A DNA stretch of 64,000 nucleotides from positions 4,954,001 through 5,018,000 of the forward strand of contig NZ_CP136520.1 of assembly GCF_032813545.1 (NCBI RefSeq). Direction: 5' to 3'. How positions within the stretch are numbered: position 1 is the first letter of the stretch; each line of letters begins with the position of its first letter. The position numbers were made by a program, and so were the translations under genes. The notes beneath the pieces were generated by a model. The model did no database searches. It saw only the letters and a list, made by a program, of their open reading frames with translations, and was not told the DNA's origin. Source of the stretch: Nodosilinea sp. E11. GTDB taxonomy: Bacteria > Cyanobacteriota > Cyanobacteriia > Phormidesmidales > Phormidesmidaceae. Positions 44,706 through 53,235 of this stretch are shown in pieces.

Positions 44706-46694
44706 CTACTGCCCCTGCCACCCCCGAATCTCCTCCTGAGCCTGATCGTAGGCACTGGTGCCCGCTGGCACTAAACCAGCGGCAGAAATCGCGCTGGAAA
44801 ATTCGCCTGCGGCGGCACGGGCACGGGCGATCGCCAAAATGTCTCGGCTCCACTGGTCGATGCGATCTTGGGCGATCGGCGACTCGGGGTAGTTGGGGGG
44901 AATTTGCTGGGCCAGGTCGATCGCCGCCTGAAACGACGTCGCCTGGTCAGGCTGTAGCAGGCTTTGGGCCTCTCGCAACAGCCGTCGGTTGGCCTGGCGC
45001 TGCTCCCACTGTTGAATTTGGCTTTGGGCCTGGCCCCAGGTTTCGCCCTGATCTTCAGGCACGAGGCGAGCGGCGCTAATCGCTCCCTCCAGGTCACCGG
45101 AGGCTGCCCGGCCCAGGGCCAGATCTAAAATCACCTGACTCCAGCGGGCAATATTCACCTGGGCCTGGTCGTAGGCCGGGTCACCCACGGGCACCTGGCG
45201 GGCCTGCTCAATGGCATCGTTAAACAGCGAGGCCGACACAGGCTCGATCAGTCGGCGGGCCTGGTTGAGGGCCGCATCGCCCGACAATTCAGCATTGGCG
45301 TAGCCGGTTTCGGCCTGGGTGACCAGGGCATCATAGTCAACGGGGCGCTCTACCTCAGGAATTTGGTTCAACCAGCTCAGGGCTTCACCAAACTGACGCT
45401 GGTCGAGGGCGGTTCTAGCCCGGGCTAGGGCCTCGGCCCCGCTGACTGCGCCTGGAAACAATGATTCGCCTGCCGGGGTAGCCCCAGGCTCGGGAGCATC
45501 GGTGGCCGGGTCTGGCTCTGCCGGATCTGGCTCTACTGGGGCCGTAACCGGAGGAATAGTCGTCTCTGGAGCCGGGCTCTGCCCCAGAAAACTATCTTGA
45601 TTGCGCCACAGCACCCCCAGCAATAACAACCCAGCCGCCACTAATCCCCAGCGCAGCCAGGGAATTGAACTGGGTTCGGGGTCTACCTTGGCCACGGTGG
45701 ACGGGTCGGTGACTGTAAGCAAGGTGCCGGGCGCTAGATCGGGAAAAGGGGCAACGGCAGAGGGCAACGGCTGAGAGGGTGCACCATTGTCGGGGGCTTG
45801 GCGTAGAGGTTCTGGGGAGACATCCGTTTCGTGGGCCTCACCCGGTAAAGGCCCGCCTACCTCTGGGAAAAGCAGCTCTGAGGCCGGGGGAGCGTCAGGT
45901 AAAGGCTCTGCCTCGGGCGGCACCCCCACGGGCATTTGCCCCACCAGGCTAGAGGGCACTAGCATGGCGTGCTGCTGCCCCGGAGGCACTACGGCTACAG
46001 GGTTTTGCACGGGTCGCCAGTGGTGCTGACACAGTTCGGGCAGGCGATCGCCTAGGTAGTCGAGCACCTGTGCCAAGGTCAGGCAGCCGTGGAACCGCAT
46101 GCCCTCGATCAGCGCTTCTGTGAACAGCCCGTGGCGCACCGCCAGCGTCTCTTGAGAAAACTGGTCGGGCTGACAGGAGAGCACCAGGGGAATGTTGAGG
46201 GCTTGGGCCAGGGTGAGCGACTGAGCCCCTAGCCCCTGGCTGCCGGGAGCCGGGTTGAGGGCGCTCTGGGGCCGGTTGATGTCGAGCATGACAATGGACT
46301 GACGCTGGTTGCCCTCTGCCAGCCGCTGGAGCATAGTCTCGACTAAAATACCGGTCTGCTCAATGCGGTTGGGGTCGGCATCGATGGGCAGCAGGTAATC
46401 TTGCCCCTGCCACTGCACCCCATAGCCGCTAAAGAAAAACCACACCGTATCTTCAGGGCCAGCGCGATCGCAGCTCTGAGCCAACCGCTGCAAGAGTACT
46501 GCCTGGGTCGGGGCCGCAGCCCCCTGGTACACCATGGGCGACACGTCGCTCAGCAGTGAACAATACTGGGGAGGCAAGCCGACCTCATTCACCAAAAAAT
46601 CCCGCAGTTCGAGGGCGTCGAACTGGGCGTACATGAGCGGCTGAAGCGATTGATACTGATTGATACCGACGATTACGGGCCAGTGGCTTGCCAT
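44706..46694 (-). CDS. Caspase-fold protein (pseudo-orthocaspase) with helical repeats
   Basis: A 662-aa protein. Residues 1-250 are a C14 caspase-like domain (VIVGINQYQSLQPLMYAQFDALELRDFL). The catalytic His position reads FFFSGYGVQW (Tyr91) and the Cys position reads VMLDINRPQ (Asn140), so the His/Cys dyad is replaced by Tyr/Asn and proteolysis is not expected. One membrane span (WGLVAAGLLLLGVLW, ~345-362) is followed by an acidic Pro linker and helical repeats of ~50 residues (AIEQARQVPVGDPAYDQAQ, AIDLAQQIPPNYPESPIAQ, AISAAGLVPAGTSAYDQAQ). Such inactive variants are known in cyanobacterial orthocaspases. The repeat resembles the 6629-8812 protein. Confidence 0.9.
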   Translation of the reverse strand: MASHWPVIVGINQYQSLQPLMYAQFDALELRDFLVNEVGLPPQYCSLLSDVSPMVYQGAAAPTQAVLLQRLAQSCDRAGPEDTVWFFFSGYGVQWQGQDYLLPIDADPNRIEQTGILVETMLQRLAEGNQRQSIVMLDINRPQSALNPAPGSQGLGAQSLTLAQALNIPLVLSCQPDQFSQETLAVRHGLFTEALIEGMRFHGCLTLAQVLDYLGDRLPELCQHHWRPVQNPVAVVPPGQQHAMLVPSSLVGQMPVGVPPEAEPLPDAPPASELLFPEVGGPLPGEAHETDVSPEPLRQAPDNGAPSQPLPSAVAPFPDLAPGTLLTVTDPSTVAKVDPEPSSIPWLRWGLVAAGLLLLGVLWRNQDSFLGQSPAPETTIPPVTAPVEPDPAEPDPATDAPEPGATPAGESLFPGAVSGAEALARARTALDQRQFGEALSWLNQIPEVERPVDYDALVTQAETGYANAELSGDAALNQARRLIEPVSASLFNDAIEQARQVPVGDPAYDQAQVNIARWSQVILDLALGRAASGDLEGAISAARLVPEDQGETWGQAQSQIQQWEQRQANRRLLREAQSLLQPDQATSFQAAIDLAQQIPPNYPESPIAQDRIDQWSRDILAIARARAAAGEFSSAISAAGLVPAGTSAYDQAQEEIRGWQGQ

Positions 46695-46889
46695 GCCTTG
46701 CGAATGCCTCCGGAGGAGCTGAGCTAAAGAGATGAAAAATTCACCTGCAATAGTAGCGCCTGCACAGCTAAACGGAAGCTTAACCAGGAGATTAGGTCTA
46801 GGACAATTCTTTATTGACGATTGTTGGCTCTGTCGCTATGGTTAAGGCACTTTTGGGGCATCCTGTAGGGATGCTTGGAGCGATCGGCT

Positions 46890-47333
46890 ATGAAATCTAT
46901 GTCTTTTCTGAGCGGACACCCTGGGACGAGCGTTGAGGGACGCACCATGCTACCCCGCAGAGCATCCCTGGGCCTACGGTTGACCTTGGCCGTGCTGATG
47001 GGCCTAGGTAGCGTGGCCCTACCAACCTTGGTGATGCCGCCTGTGGCCCAAGCCTACACATCGCGAGTCAACCTCTACCTGGTGCGCGAGCAGGGCGAAA
47101 GCTTTGACACCCTCGTGCAGCGATCGGAGATTATTGCCCGCGCCGCCATTCAGCGCAGTTTTGATGCCGATGTGCTGATGACCGACGTGATCGTCACCAT
47201 CATTGGCGACAACCAGGGTATCTCTGTGCCCATTCTCACGGTGCCGGTTAGTCGCGGCGAGTGGCGACTCAGCCCCGATGTTACCCAGTGGGCCAAGTAC
47301 TTTGAGGCCTCCCGATATCTAGTCATTGATTAA
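46890..47333 (+). CDS. Secreted conserved protein of unknown function
   Basis: A 147-aa protein. A signal peptide spans ~residues 20-55 (LTLAVLMGLGSVALPTLVMPPVAQA), with a likely cleavage after AQA. The mature part (~95 aa, VNLYLVREQGESFDTLVQRSEIIARAAIQRSFD...ITVPVSRGEWRL-like) is a compact mixed alpha/beta domain, presumably periplasmic or thylakoid-luminal. ATG 46890 is chosen; ATG 46947 (MLPRRASLGLRL) would give a more standard signal-peptide length. Confidence 0.82.
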   Translation: MKSMSFLSGHPGTSVEGRTMLPRRASLGLRLTLAVLMGLGSVALPTLVMPPVAQAYTSRVNLYLVREQGESFDTLVQRSEIIARAAIQRSFDADVLMTDVIVTIIGDNQGISVPILTVPVSRGEWRLSPDVTQWAKYFEASRYLVID

Positions 47334-47350
47334 TCCCACCTGAGGGTGAC

Positions 47351-47380
47351 GGCAAGATTGCGCAGAACAGCCATCTTGCC
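47351..47380 (+). terminator. Hairpin between secreted protein gene and rpmF
   Basis: GGCAAGAT (47351-47358) pairs with ATCTTGCC (47373-47380); 14-nt loop, no T-run. It may be a weak terminator or part of the rpmF leader. Confidence 0.4.
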
Positions 47381-47419
47381 CTATAGTTGAAAGGTTGTGA
47401 AGTACTAACTATTTCTGTC

Positions 47420-47596
47420 ATGGCGGTTCCCAAGAAGAAAACCTCCAAACAAAAGCGTGACCAGCGTCGCGCTACTTGGAAGCGCACTGGCGCACTGCAA
47501 GCTCAAAAGGCGCTGTCCCTAGGCAAGTCTGTGCTCACCGGGCGGTCTACCAGCTTTGTCTATCCCGGCGATGATGAGGACGACGACGAAGAGTAA
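47420..47596 (+). CDS. rpmF: 50S ribosomal protein L32
   Basis: A 58-aa L32, part of the large ribosomal subunit. It has the classic start [21 protein letters not shown] and an acidic C-terminus (GDDEDDDEE) seen in some cyanobacteria. The four zinc-ribbon cysteines found in many L32 proteins are absent, as is usual for the cyanobacterial form. A strong terminator follows. Confidence 0.98.
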   Translation: MAVPKKKTSKQKRDQRRATWKRTGALQAQKALSLGKSVLTGRSTSFVYPGDDEDDDEE

Positions 47597-47637
47597 GGTC
47601 GTACGTTGCCTTAAGGGTCTCACCCTCATACTCTTTC

Positions 47638-47680
47638 TAACCCCCACGCTCTGCGCAAACTCGCAGGGCGTGGGGGTTTA
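47638..47680 (+). terminator. Strong terminator after rpmF
   Basis: CCCCCACGC (47641-47649) with GCGTGGGGG (47668-47676), and inner CTGCG/CGCAG, followed by TTTA. Flanking A and T bases extend the stem, so it can act in both directions. Confidence 0.9.
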
Positions 47681-47808
47681 GTCTTGAGTACCTGCCTGAG
47701 TCCTGGGGCCTTCACTGGTGAATACTACATTTTGTAAGCAGGCTAGAGACTCTATCCTGCTTCTTGAGTTAGGTTGGCGGCACATTCACTCGTTTTTGTC
47801 ACCTAACT

Positions 47809-48162
47809 ATGAATCAGCTTGACTCAAACCCAGAATCGCGGATGTGGGCCATGTTAGCTCACCTTAGTGCTTTGTCTGGCTTTGTTATTCCCTTTGGCAA
47901 TATTGTCGGCCCCCTGATTATTTGGCTGGTTAAGCGCGATGAAATGTCGTTTGTTAACGACCAGGCCAAAGAGGCGCTTAACTTCAACATCTCCATGACC
48001 ATCTATATGCTGGTGTCGTTGGTGTTGATTTTTGTGGTGGTTGGGATTCTGCTCACAATTGTTGTGGGCCTAGCCTGGCTAGTTTTGGTGATTTTGGCGG
48101 CGGTCAAAGCCAACGAAGGCATAGCTTACCGTTATCCTCTCACCCTCAGACTGGTGAAGTAG
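47809..48162 (+). CDS. DUF4870 (Tic20-like) membrane protein
   Basis: A 117-aa protein with three to four hydrophobic helices. The pattern MWAMLAHLSALSGFVIPFGNIVGPLIIWLVKRDEMSFVNDQAKEALNFNISMTIY is the DUF4870 signature; the family is related to the Tic20-like fold. Its function in bacteria is not settled. It converges on the next gene. Confidence 0.94.
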   Translation: MNQLDSNPESRMWAMLAHLSALSGFVIPFGNIVGPLIIWLVKRDEMSFVNDQAKEALNFNISMTIYMLVSLVLIFVVVGILLTIVVGLAWLVLVILAAVKANEGIAYRYPLTLRLVK

Positions 48163-48181
48163 GCCTTGAGTCAGCAACAAC

Positions 48182-50134
48182 TTAGATAAAGGGGCGCACC
48201 TCGCGCATCAGGGGCGATCGCGGGGCGACCCGAGGCGATTCAGTGGGGAGAGGCTCAACGGATGGTTCCTCCGAGGGCTCTACATCGGTGTCTGGACCGG
48301 GCAGAGGGGATGGCGATGGTTCATCCACGTCAGGTTCTGGCTCTGGCGAATCGGGGGCGATAGCTTCAGGGGCATTGTCGAGCGCTTCACCGGCCTCAGG
48401 GTTAACTAACACTCTGGGGTTGTTGTCTGGAACGCGCCCGAAAGTGTCAGGTTGTGTGTTGGGGGCCGGTGAAGTTGGGGCCGGGGAAATTGGGCCTGGC
48501 TGGCTTGGCTGACTGCGCCACTGCTTGAAGCGATCAATCAATCCCTTGGAGGCAGGCGCTGGGCTAGCAGATCGTTCAGCGTCTTTAGGGCTTTGAGGGC
48601 GCAGGGGTATGGGCTCGGGTAAGACCTCCGGGGCATTTAAAGCAGGGGGAATTGCTGGACTTCCCTGGGAGTCTTGAACGCCCGTAGCGCCCTCTGGTGA
48701 GTTCTCCAGATCTAATTGCACCTCTTCAAGGTCTGATTGCAAGTTCTCTAGATCTGCCTGCAAGTCTTCAAGGTCTGATTGCACGTCCTCCAGCGCGGGG
48801 TCGGTCGGTTCAGCGACGTCATCTTCTGAGACAGCGCCGTCTGCTTCAGGGGCGATCGCCGCCGGGGGTGCTTCCTCTACGGGTAGTTCGGGCTGCAACA
48901 CTGGGTTGGGCTGAAGCTCACCGTCAAGATCAACCGGCGGCTGTCTTTTCTCAGCGGTATCAGGTTCGGCAGGCTCAGACTCGGTGGGCTCTGGCTCAGT
49001 GAGTTTATCTGGCAATTCTTCAGGGGCAAGGCTTGGCTGAGCTGGCGCTTTGTCTGGGGCGGCTGGCGAGAGTGGCGCTACCTCTGGTTGTGGTTCGTCT
49101 ACTTCTGGCACAGGCGCTTCAGCACTTTCAGTGGCTGTACCTTCCGGCTCGCTGACGGGGGCAGGCTCTGGTAGTGGCGGTACGTAGGTGGGGTCAATAA
49201 TGCCCGCTACCTCTTGGAGCGTCAATTCGCCGCGCACCAAACGAGAGAGGGTATCGGTGCCACCGGGCTGGTAGTCGATGATGCGCACGGTGTTGTTGAA
49301 GCGGTTGTCGATGGGGTTGCCAGCATCATCGATCAGTTCGAGCTGCACCCAATTGCGGCCTGGCTTAAAGCCCTTCAGCCAGATCGGCTGCCACTGGTCA
49401 AACACAAAGCTCTGGTCGTTGACGGTGCAGCGAATGCGCCAGTCGTGGAGGTCGTCGTTGGCATCGGCCTGGGCGCTCATGTGCAGGGGCGCGTTGGTGA
49501 GGTAAAAGTCGAGCATGATCGGCTCGGCCCCATAGCTGCTCTGGGGGCGGCTGTAGGTGAGCAGCGGAGCGCTAGCATCTAGCTCGTTCTGGGGAGTGGG
49601 GGCAATTACGTGAAAGGTGCGCTGGTCGAAGGCTCCCTGGTTTTTGAAGCTTTCGTGCCAGGGCCGTGAGGCAAACACGCGCAGGGTGTGGGTGCCGGGC
49701 GACAGCCCCTCAAAGGTGATCGGTTCGCTCAGGTCGTAGATAGCCTGGTAGGGTTCATTATCAATGAAGAGATGCAGGTGGGGGCCGAGCTGCCAGTCAT
49801 CGTTTCTAAACAGCGGTAGACCGCGCACCTGGAGCCGCACGGCGGCGGTGGTGTCGTTGAGCACCTCGCCGGGACGAGGGCTGAGAATGCGCACCTGGGG
49901 GGTGTAGGCGTCAATAATTTGCTTGAGGGTCTCTAGGGCGGCGGGGGGCGAGACCTCGGCCATTTGCCCCGTGAGGCGATTGGGCTGGGGGGTCGGCTCT
50001 GAGATCAGCTCGGTGGGCTGAGTGGGCTTGGCGCAGCTGGCGGTGGTGAAGGTGAGTAGTGCGATCGCAACTAGAGCGACAAGCCGCCGTCCGAGGGCTG
50101 TCACCCTGCGGATTCCCCCATGTATCGTGCCCAT
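48182..50134 (-). CDS. Secreted or lipid-anchored protein with Pro/Glu-rich coiled tail
   Basis: A 650-aa protein. The N-terminal signal LVALVAIALLTFTTASC resembles a lipoprotein signal, though the lipobox is weak. Residues ~70-330 form a conserved beta-rich region (VRILSPRPGEVLNDTTAAVRLQVRGL, LGPHLHLFIDNEPYQAIYDL, SPGTHTLRVFASRPWHES), like an Ig-type fold. The remaining half is Pro/Glu-rich, with a heptad segment LEDVQSDLEDLQADLEN repeated at ~495-530. ATG 50134 is chosen since the open frame upstream (to 50344) overlaps the divergent gene. Function is unknown. Confidence 0.83.
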   Translation of the reverse strand: MGTIHGGIRRVTALGRRLVALVAIALLTFTTASCAKPTQPTELISEPTPQPNRLTGQMAEVSPPAALETLKQIIDAYTPQVRILSPRPGEVLNDTTAAVRLQVRGLPLFRNDDWQLGPHLHLFIDNEPYQAIYDLSEPITFEGLSPGTHTLRVFASRPWHESFKNQGAFDQRTFHVIAPTPQNELDASAPLLTYSRPQSSYGAEPIMLDFYLTNAPLHMSAQADANDDLHDWRIRCTVNDQSFVFDQWQPIWLKGFKPGRNWVQLELIDDAGNPIDNRFNNTVRIIDYQPGGTDTLSRLVRGELTLQEVAGIIDPTYVPPLPEPAPVSEPEGTATESAEAPVPEVDEPQPEVAPLSPAAPDKAPAQPSLAPEELPDKLTEPEPTESEPAEPDTAEKRQPPVDLDGELQPNPVLQPELPVEEAPPAAIAPEADGAVSEDDVAEPTDPALEDVQSDLEDLQADLENLQSDLEEVQLDLENSPEGATGVQDSQGSPAIPPALNAPEVLPEPIPLRPQSPKDAERSASPAPASKGLIDRFKQWRSQPSQPGPISPAPTSPAPNTQPDTFGRVPDNNPRVLVNPEAGEALDNAPEAIAPDSPEPEPDVDEPSPSPLPGPDTDVEPSEEPSVEPLPTESPRVAPRSPLMREVRPFI

Positions 50135-50270
50135 GCCGGTATTCTCTCCGTCTTTGCACCTATAACGATAGGCCACTTTAGGGCGTTTACCGCAATCGCC
50201 ACACAGGTTTTTGCTAGCGTAGAATTGCTGAGCTACACTGGCTCGACAGGAGTAGAGAGGGCTATCTGAG

Positions 50271-50981
50271 ATGCGGGCAAAACAGATTGTGGTACTCACC
50301 CTATCGCTGGTGGTCGGCCTCTCGGCGGGGGCCGTTGCAGCCACTGCGTTCTACTGGAACCGGGCCACGGCGTTGCCCACCTGGTACAGCACCAGCGGGG
50401 CCGATACCGCTGTGGCCGATGTCAGCACTGGTAACAGCAACCTGCTCCGAGCCAAGCTAGCCAGTGGCCAGGGAGTGCGCTATGGCGACAACAACCGGGT
50501 CGAGATTTCGCTCACCGAGGCCGAACTCACTCAGCTGCTGGCCGAGGGCATCGCCCAGACTCCCCAGGCCGCTCCGTTTTTGCCTGCCACTAGGAGCCTT
50601 AACGCGACGATTAGCGGCGATCGCGTCGCCGGAGGCATGGTTGTCAACCCTGCCGATATCCCCACCCAGGCGCTGCCTCCCCAGGCCCGCCAGGCTCTCG
50701 AAACTGCCTTTAATACTATCCCCATGCTGGGCGATCGCCCCCTCTACGTTGGCATTGAGGGCAGTCCCCAGATCGACAATGGCCGCTTGGTGCTGAGCAA
50801 CGACACCCGCGTGCAGATTGGCCGGGTTAATCTATCCCTAGAGGATGTCTCTCGGCTTACGGGCATCAGCCCCGCCCAGCTGAATGAGCGCATTAACGTA
50901 GCCCTGCCCCACGCGGGCCTCACCCTCGACGGGCTAGAGTTTATCAACGGCGAAGCGGTATTGCGGGGCGTGACCCAATAA
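50271..50981 (+). CDS. Membrane-anchored protein of unknown function
   Basis: A 236-aa protein with an N-terminal membrane anchor or signal (IVVLTLSLVVGLSAGAVAATAFYW). The exported part contains RVEISLTEAELTQLLAEGIAQ and LETAFNTIPMLGDRPLYVGIEGSPQI, and resembles small lipid- or sterol-binding-like cyanobacterial exported proteins only in general shape. It is divergent from the 48182-50134 gene with a 136-bp gap. Confidence 0.8.
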   Translation: MRAKQIVVLTLSLVVGLSAGAVAATAFYWNRATALPTWYSTSGADTAVADVSTGNSNLLRAKLASGQGVRYGDNNRVEISLTEAELTQLLAEGIAQTPQAAPFLPATRSLNATISGDRVAGGMVVNPADIPTQALPPQARQALETAFNTIPMLGDRPLYVGIEGSPQIDNGRLVLSNDTRVQIGRVNLSLEDVSRLTGISPAQLNERINVALPHAGLTLDGLEFINGEAVLRGVTQ

Positions 50982-51067
50982 CGGCTCGTCATTGGGGTGG
51001 TGAAAGGTTCGGAGTTAGTTAGAGGGCTCGGTTCTGGGCGGGGTCTGGACGGCGGCGATCGCAAGGG

Positions 51068-51385
51068 TCATGCGCTCTGTAGAAAAATGTGCTGATTCTG
51101 CAAAATCTGTTTGGCAAACGAAAGCTTTGACCGCAGGTCTGCATCTGCCAAAGTTTCTAAAAAGCTCAAAAATTCAACTTGCTGCCCAGGGTTTCTAAAG
51201 GGAAGTGCCTTGGTGGCCAAGTTGGGCAAATTTGCCCTAACTCGTAGCAGTTCAACTCCAACGACCTGATTCTTAGCATCATAGTCATACACCACATCAG
51301 CTTCAATCGATTCCGAGTCCGTCACCTCCTCTTCTAGGAACCGCAGATACAGGGCATCCGCCTCTGAGTCGAACTGGATCTTCAT
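51068..51385 (-). CDS. DUF2283 domain protein
   Basis: A 105-aa protein. Residues 1-50 are a DUF2283 domain (MKIQFDSEADALYLRFLEEEV, SIEADVVYDYDAKNQVVGVELLRV); the rest is a helical tail. DUF2283 genes often follow a DUF4258 gene in toxin-antitoxin-like pairs. Here the start ATGA overlaps the stop of a decayed DUF4258 reading frame. The gene itself is intact. The frame joins upstream sequence only through the frameshift, so 51385 is the right start. Confidence 0.88.
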   Translation of the reverse strand: MKIQFDSEADALYLRFLEEEVTDSESIEADVVYDYDAKNQVVGVELLRVRANLPNLATKALPFRNPGQQVEFLSFLETLADADLRSKLSFAKQILQNQHIFLQSA

Positions 51386-51649
51386 AGTCTGCCTCGCATC
51401 CGCCGATCGAAGTGAACCGTCACCACGCGCTAAGGCTTGGTAACCGCATTTATAGACAACCTTCAAGACTCGCCCTTCTGCTTCTGGAAACTCTCGATAG
51501 GCGCATTGACAATCGGCATCGTCTGGATGAGGTTCGAGTAGAGACGGTTCCATTAGGGTTAGCGCAACCCATTGCAAATCAATTTTTCGCTCAGTCAGCC
51601 GGTTCTTGGCATGGTCACTGAGAGCGTAGGGGAATGGCTAATTGCTCAT
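51382..51649 (-). pseudogene. Decayed DUF4258 gene
   Basis: Reading from ATG 51649 gives M-S-N-stop, then PFPYALSDHAKNRLTERKID and LQWVALTLMEPSLLEPHPDD, continuing to RVLKVVY. There an extra A shifts the frame. After the shift it reads NAVTKP-stop-RVVTVHFDRRMRGRL-stop, the typical DUF4258 ending. Lesions: TAG at codon 4, a +1 insertion in an A-run (near 51450) and a second TAG (near 51431). Three lesions argue for true decay over a sequencing error. Confidence 0.85.
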
Positions 51650-51700
51650 TCATCGGGTGGCTAAACCAACAGTTAAAGGCACCTCATCTTCCCAAGGCTA

Positions 51701-51880
51701 GAGCGTCGGAACGTGCCATCAGACGCTCCAGCGTCTTTGAGATTGGGACGCAGGAGCGCCAGGGTAGCCTTCCCCCATAGAGGGTGGGAACGAGGATGTG
51801 AGAAGACCAGAAACCGGTTTCTAGCGGGGCGTTTGCCTAGGCCCAAGGGCTGGGCCGAGAAGCCCGGTTTCTAGGCTCGG
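51701..51880. repeat. Cluster of short palindromes between DUF4258 remnant and ndk
   Basis: Contains GAGCGTC/GACGCTC (51701-51707 and 51722-51728), AGACGC-TCCA-GCGTCT (51721-51736), the perfect palindrome AGAAACCGGTTTCT (51809-51822) and a near copy AGAAGCCCGGTTTCT (51858-51872), flanked by CCGAG/CTCGG (51855-51859 and 51876-51880). The last may form the ndk terminator; the cluster looks like a dispersed repeat. Confidence 0.6.
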
Positions 51881-51882
51881 GT

Positions 51883-52332
51883 CTATTCGTAGAGCCAGCC
51901 TTGAGCAGCGGGTTCCCAGCTAACCAGTTCGCTGTCGCCAAACCACAGGGCGATCTCGGACTGGGCCGTCTCGGGCGCGTCGGAGCCGTGGATAATGTTG
52001 CGGCCTACGGTGACCCCCAGGTCGCCGCGAATGGTGCCGGGGTCAGCTTCTAGGGGCTTGGTGGCACCAATAATTTTGCGGGCCGAGGCGATCACACCCT
52101 CGCCTTCCCATACCATGGCCACCACGGGGCCAGAGGTAATGAAATCGACCAGTCCGGCGAAGAAGGGGCGCTCGCGGTGCACGTCGTAGTGCTTCTCCGC
52201 TAGCTCACGGGAGACGGCCATGAACTTCATGCCCACCAGCTTAAAACCCTTGGTTTCAAACCGACCAATGATGTTGCTGACCAGGCCGCGCTGCACGCCG
52301 TCGGGCTTGATCATCAAAAAAGTGCGTTCCAT
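51883..52332 (-). CDS. ndk: Nucleoside diphosphate kinase
   Basis: A 149-aa enzyme that balances nucleoside triphosphate pools by phosphate transfer through a phospho-His. It begins [16 protein letters not shown]; the catalytic His115 is in [13 protein letters not shown]. Full-length and typical of the family. Confidence 0.98.
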   Translation of the reverse strand: MERTFLMIKPDGVQRGLVSNIIGRFETKGFKLVGMKFMAVSRELAEKHYDVHRERPFFAGLVDFITSGPVVAMVWEGEGVIASARKIIGATKPLEADPGTIRGDLGVTVGRNIIHGSDAPETAQSEIALWFGDSELVSWEPAAQGWLYE

Positions 52333-52447
52333 AGATACCTGTTCCTAATGCCTGGTAAAAGAGTTGATTGCGAAAGGGTCTGCGGTAAAAGACCTACACT
52401 ATGGTCAGAAACGGTGGCCACTTTGTAAAGGATTTGGCCAAAGATTT

Positions 52448-52592
52448 ATGGTTTCGGTTTGTGGTTTACGGTCTGCGGTTTACGGTCTGCGGCTCTACCT
52501 TGCACCTGCACCTGGCGCCATTCACCGCTTACACCTGCCACCTGGCACCTTCCACCTTCCACTGCACCTTGCCCCTTCCACCGTTTACCCAA
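52448..52592. repeat. Degenerate heptamer-like repeat region
   Basis: Two perfect 14-nt copies of GTTTACGGTCTGCG (52464-52477, 52478-52491) are followed by variants of CACCTGC, CACCTGG and CACCTTC to about 52592. This matches the style of cyanobacterial short tandem heptamer repeats. Frames crossing it are artefacts of the repeat. Confidence 0.75.
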
Positions 52593-52601
52593 CACCCCAC
52601 C

Positions 52602-53192
52602 CTAACCCACCGGCCAATACCGATCGCTCCCTTGGTCATATCGCCAGCCACAGCCATCGGGGTCGCGATCGCGGCTCCAGGCAGACAAATCAGGGGTAGC
52701 ACGGTAGATCGCCAGATCGGCTTCGGTACAGCCCAGGCGCTGGGCGAGGGCGGCGGCGGTGAGCGAAAGGGCGATCGCTGGGGTCGTGGTGGGGGCGGGG
52801 TCTGCTGTGGTCTGGCTCCAGGAGCGAAAGGTGTAGAGCACATCCCCGCCTGGAGTGGGTTCAAAGTCGCCCCAAAAGTCTTTGGCCCGCTGGTCGAGAA
52901 ATTGGCGGGCCTCGCTGCCGGTTAGCTGGGCCGCGATCGCAAAATCGAGCACACTAATGCGGCCCTGGTGCGCTGCAATTTGGTCATAGAACAGCTGGTG
53001 GAGAGCCCGCTGCCGCGCCCGCTGTCGCCGCCAACCCCACACCGCGCCGCCGACGATACCCCCTAGCACCAGCCAGGGCAGCAGCAGCCGAATTACTAAC
53101 ACACCCAACAGCGCCACGGCGGCCAAGGCCAGCGCTACCCTCAAACGATATTCAAACCCGGCACCGGGGTTATGGAAAGGCCGCAGGGGCAT
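52602..53192 (-). CDS. Conserved membrane protein of unknown function
   Basis: A 196-aa protein. Two close hydrophobic segments (VALALAAVALLGVLVIRLLLP and WLVLGGIVGGAVWGW) form a hairpin anchor near residues 18-55, then a cytoplasmic domain with QLFYDQIAAHQGRISVLDFAIAAQLTGSEARQFLDQRAKDF, resembling a winged-helix-like segment, and a C-terminal tail. Function is unknown. Divergent from the 53236 gene by 43 bp. Confidence 0.8.
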   Translation of the reverse strand: MPLRPFHNPGAGFEYRLRVALALAAVALLGVLVIRLLLPWLVLGGIVGGAVWGWRRQRARQRALHQLFYDQIAAHQGRISVLDFAIAAQLTGSEARQFLDQRAKDFWGDFEPTPGGDVLYTFRSWSQTTADPAPTTTPAIALSLTAAALAQRLGCTEADLAIYRATPDLSAWSRDRDPDGCGWRYDQGSDRYWPVG

Positions 53193-53235
53193 ATATCCTC
53201 AAGAGTGAATTGCTTTCTATGCTGCCACAGCCGCC

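Noticed and set aside
51386-51577. N-terminal extension fusing DUF4258 remnant and DUF2283
   Set aside because: The fusion exists only because of a frameshift; the DUF4258 C-terminus is readable in the other frame.
52401-52925. 174-codon plus-strand frame
   Set aside because: It begins in low-complexity repeat and runs antisense to the 52602-53192 membrane protein gene.
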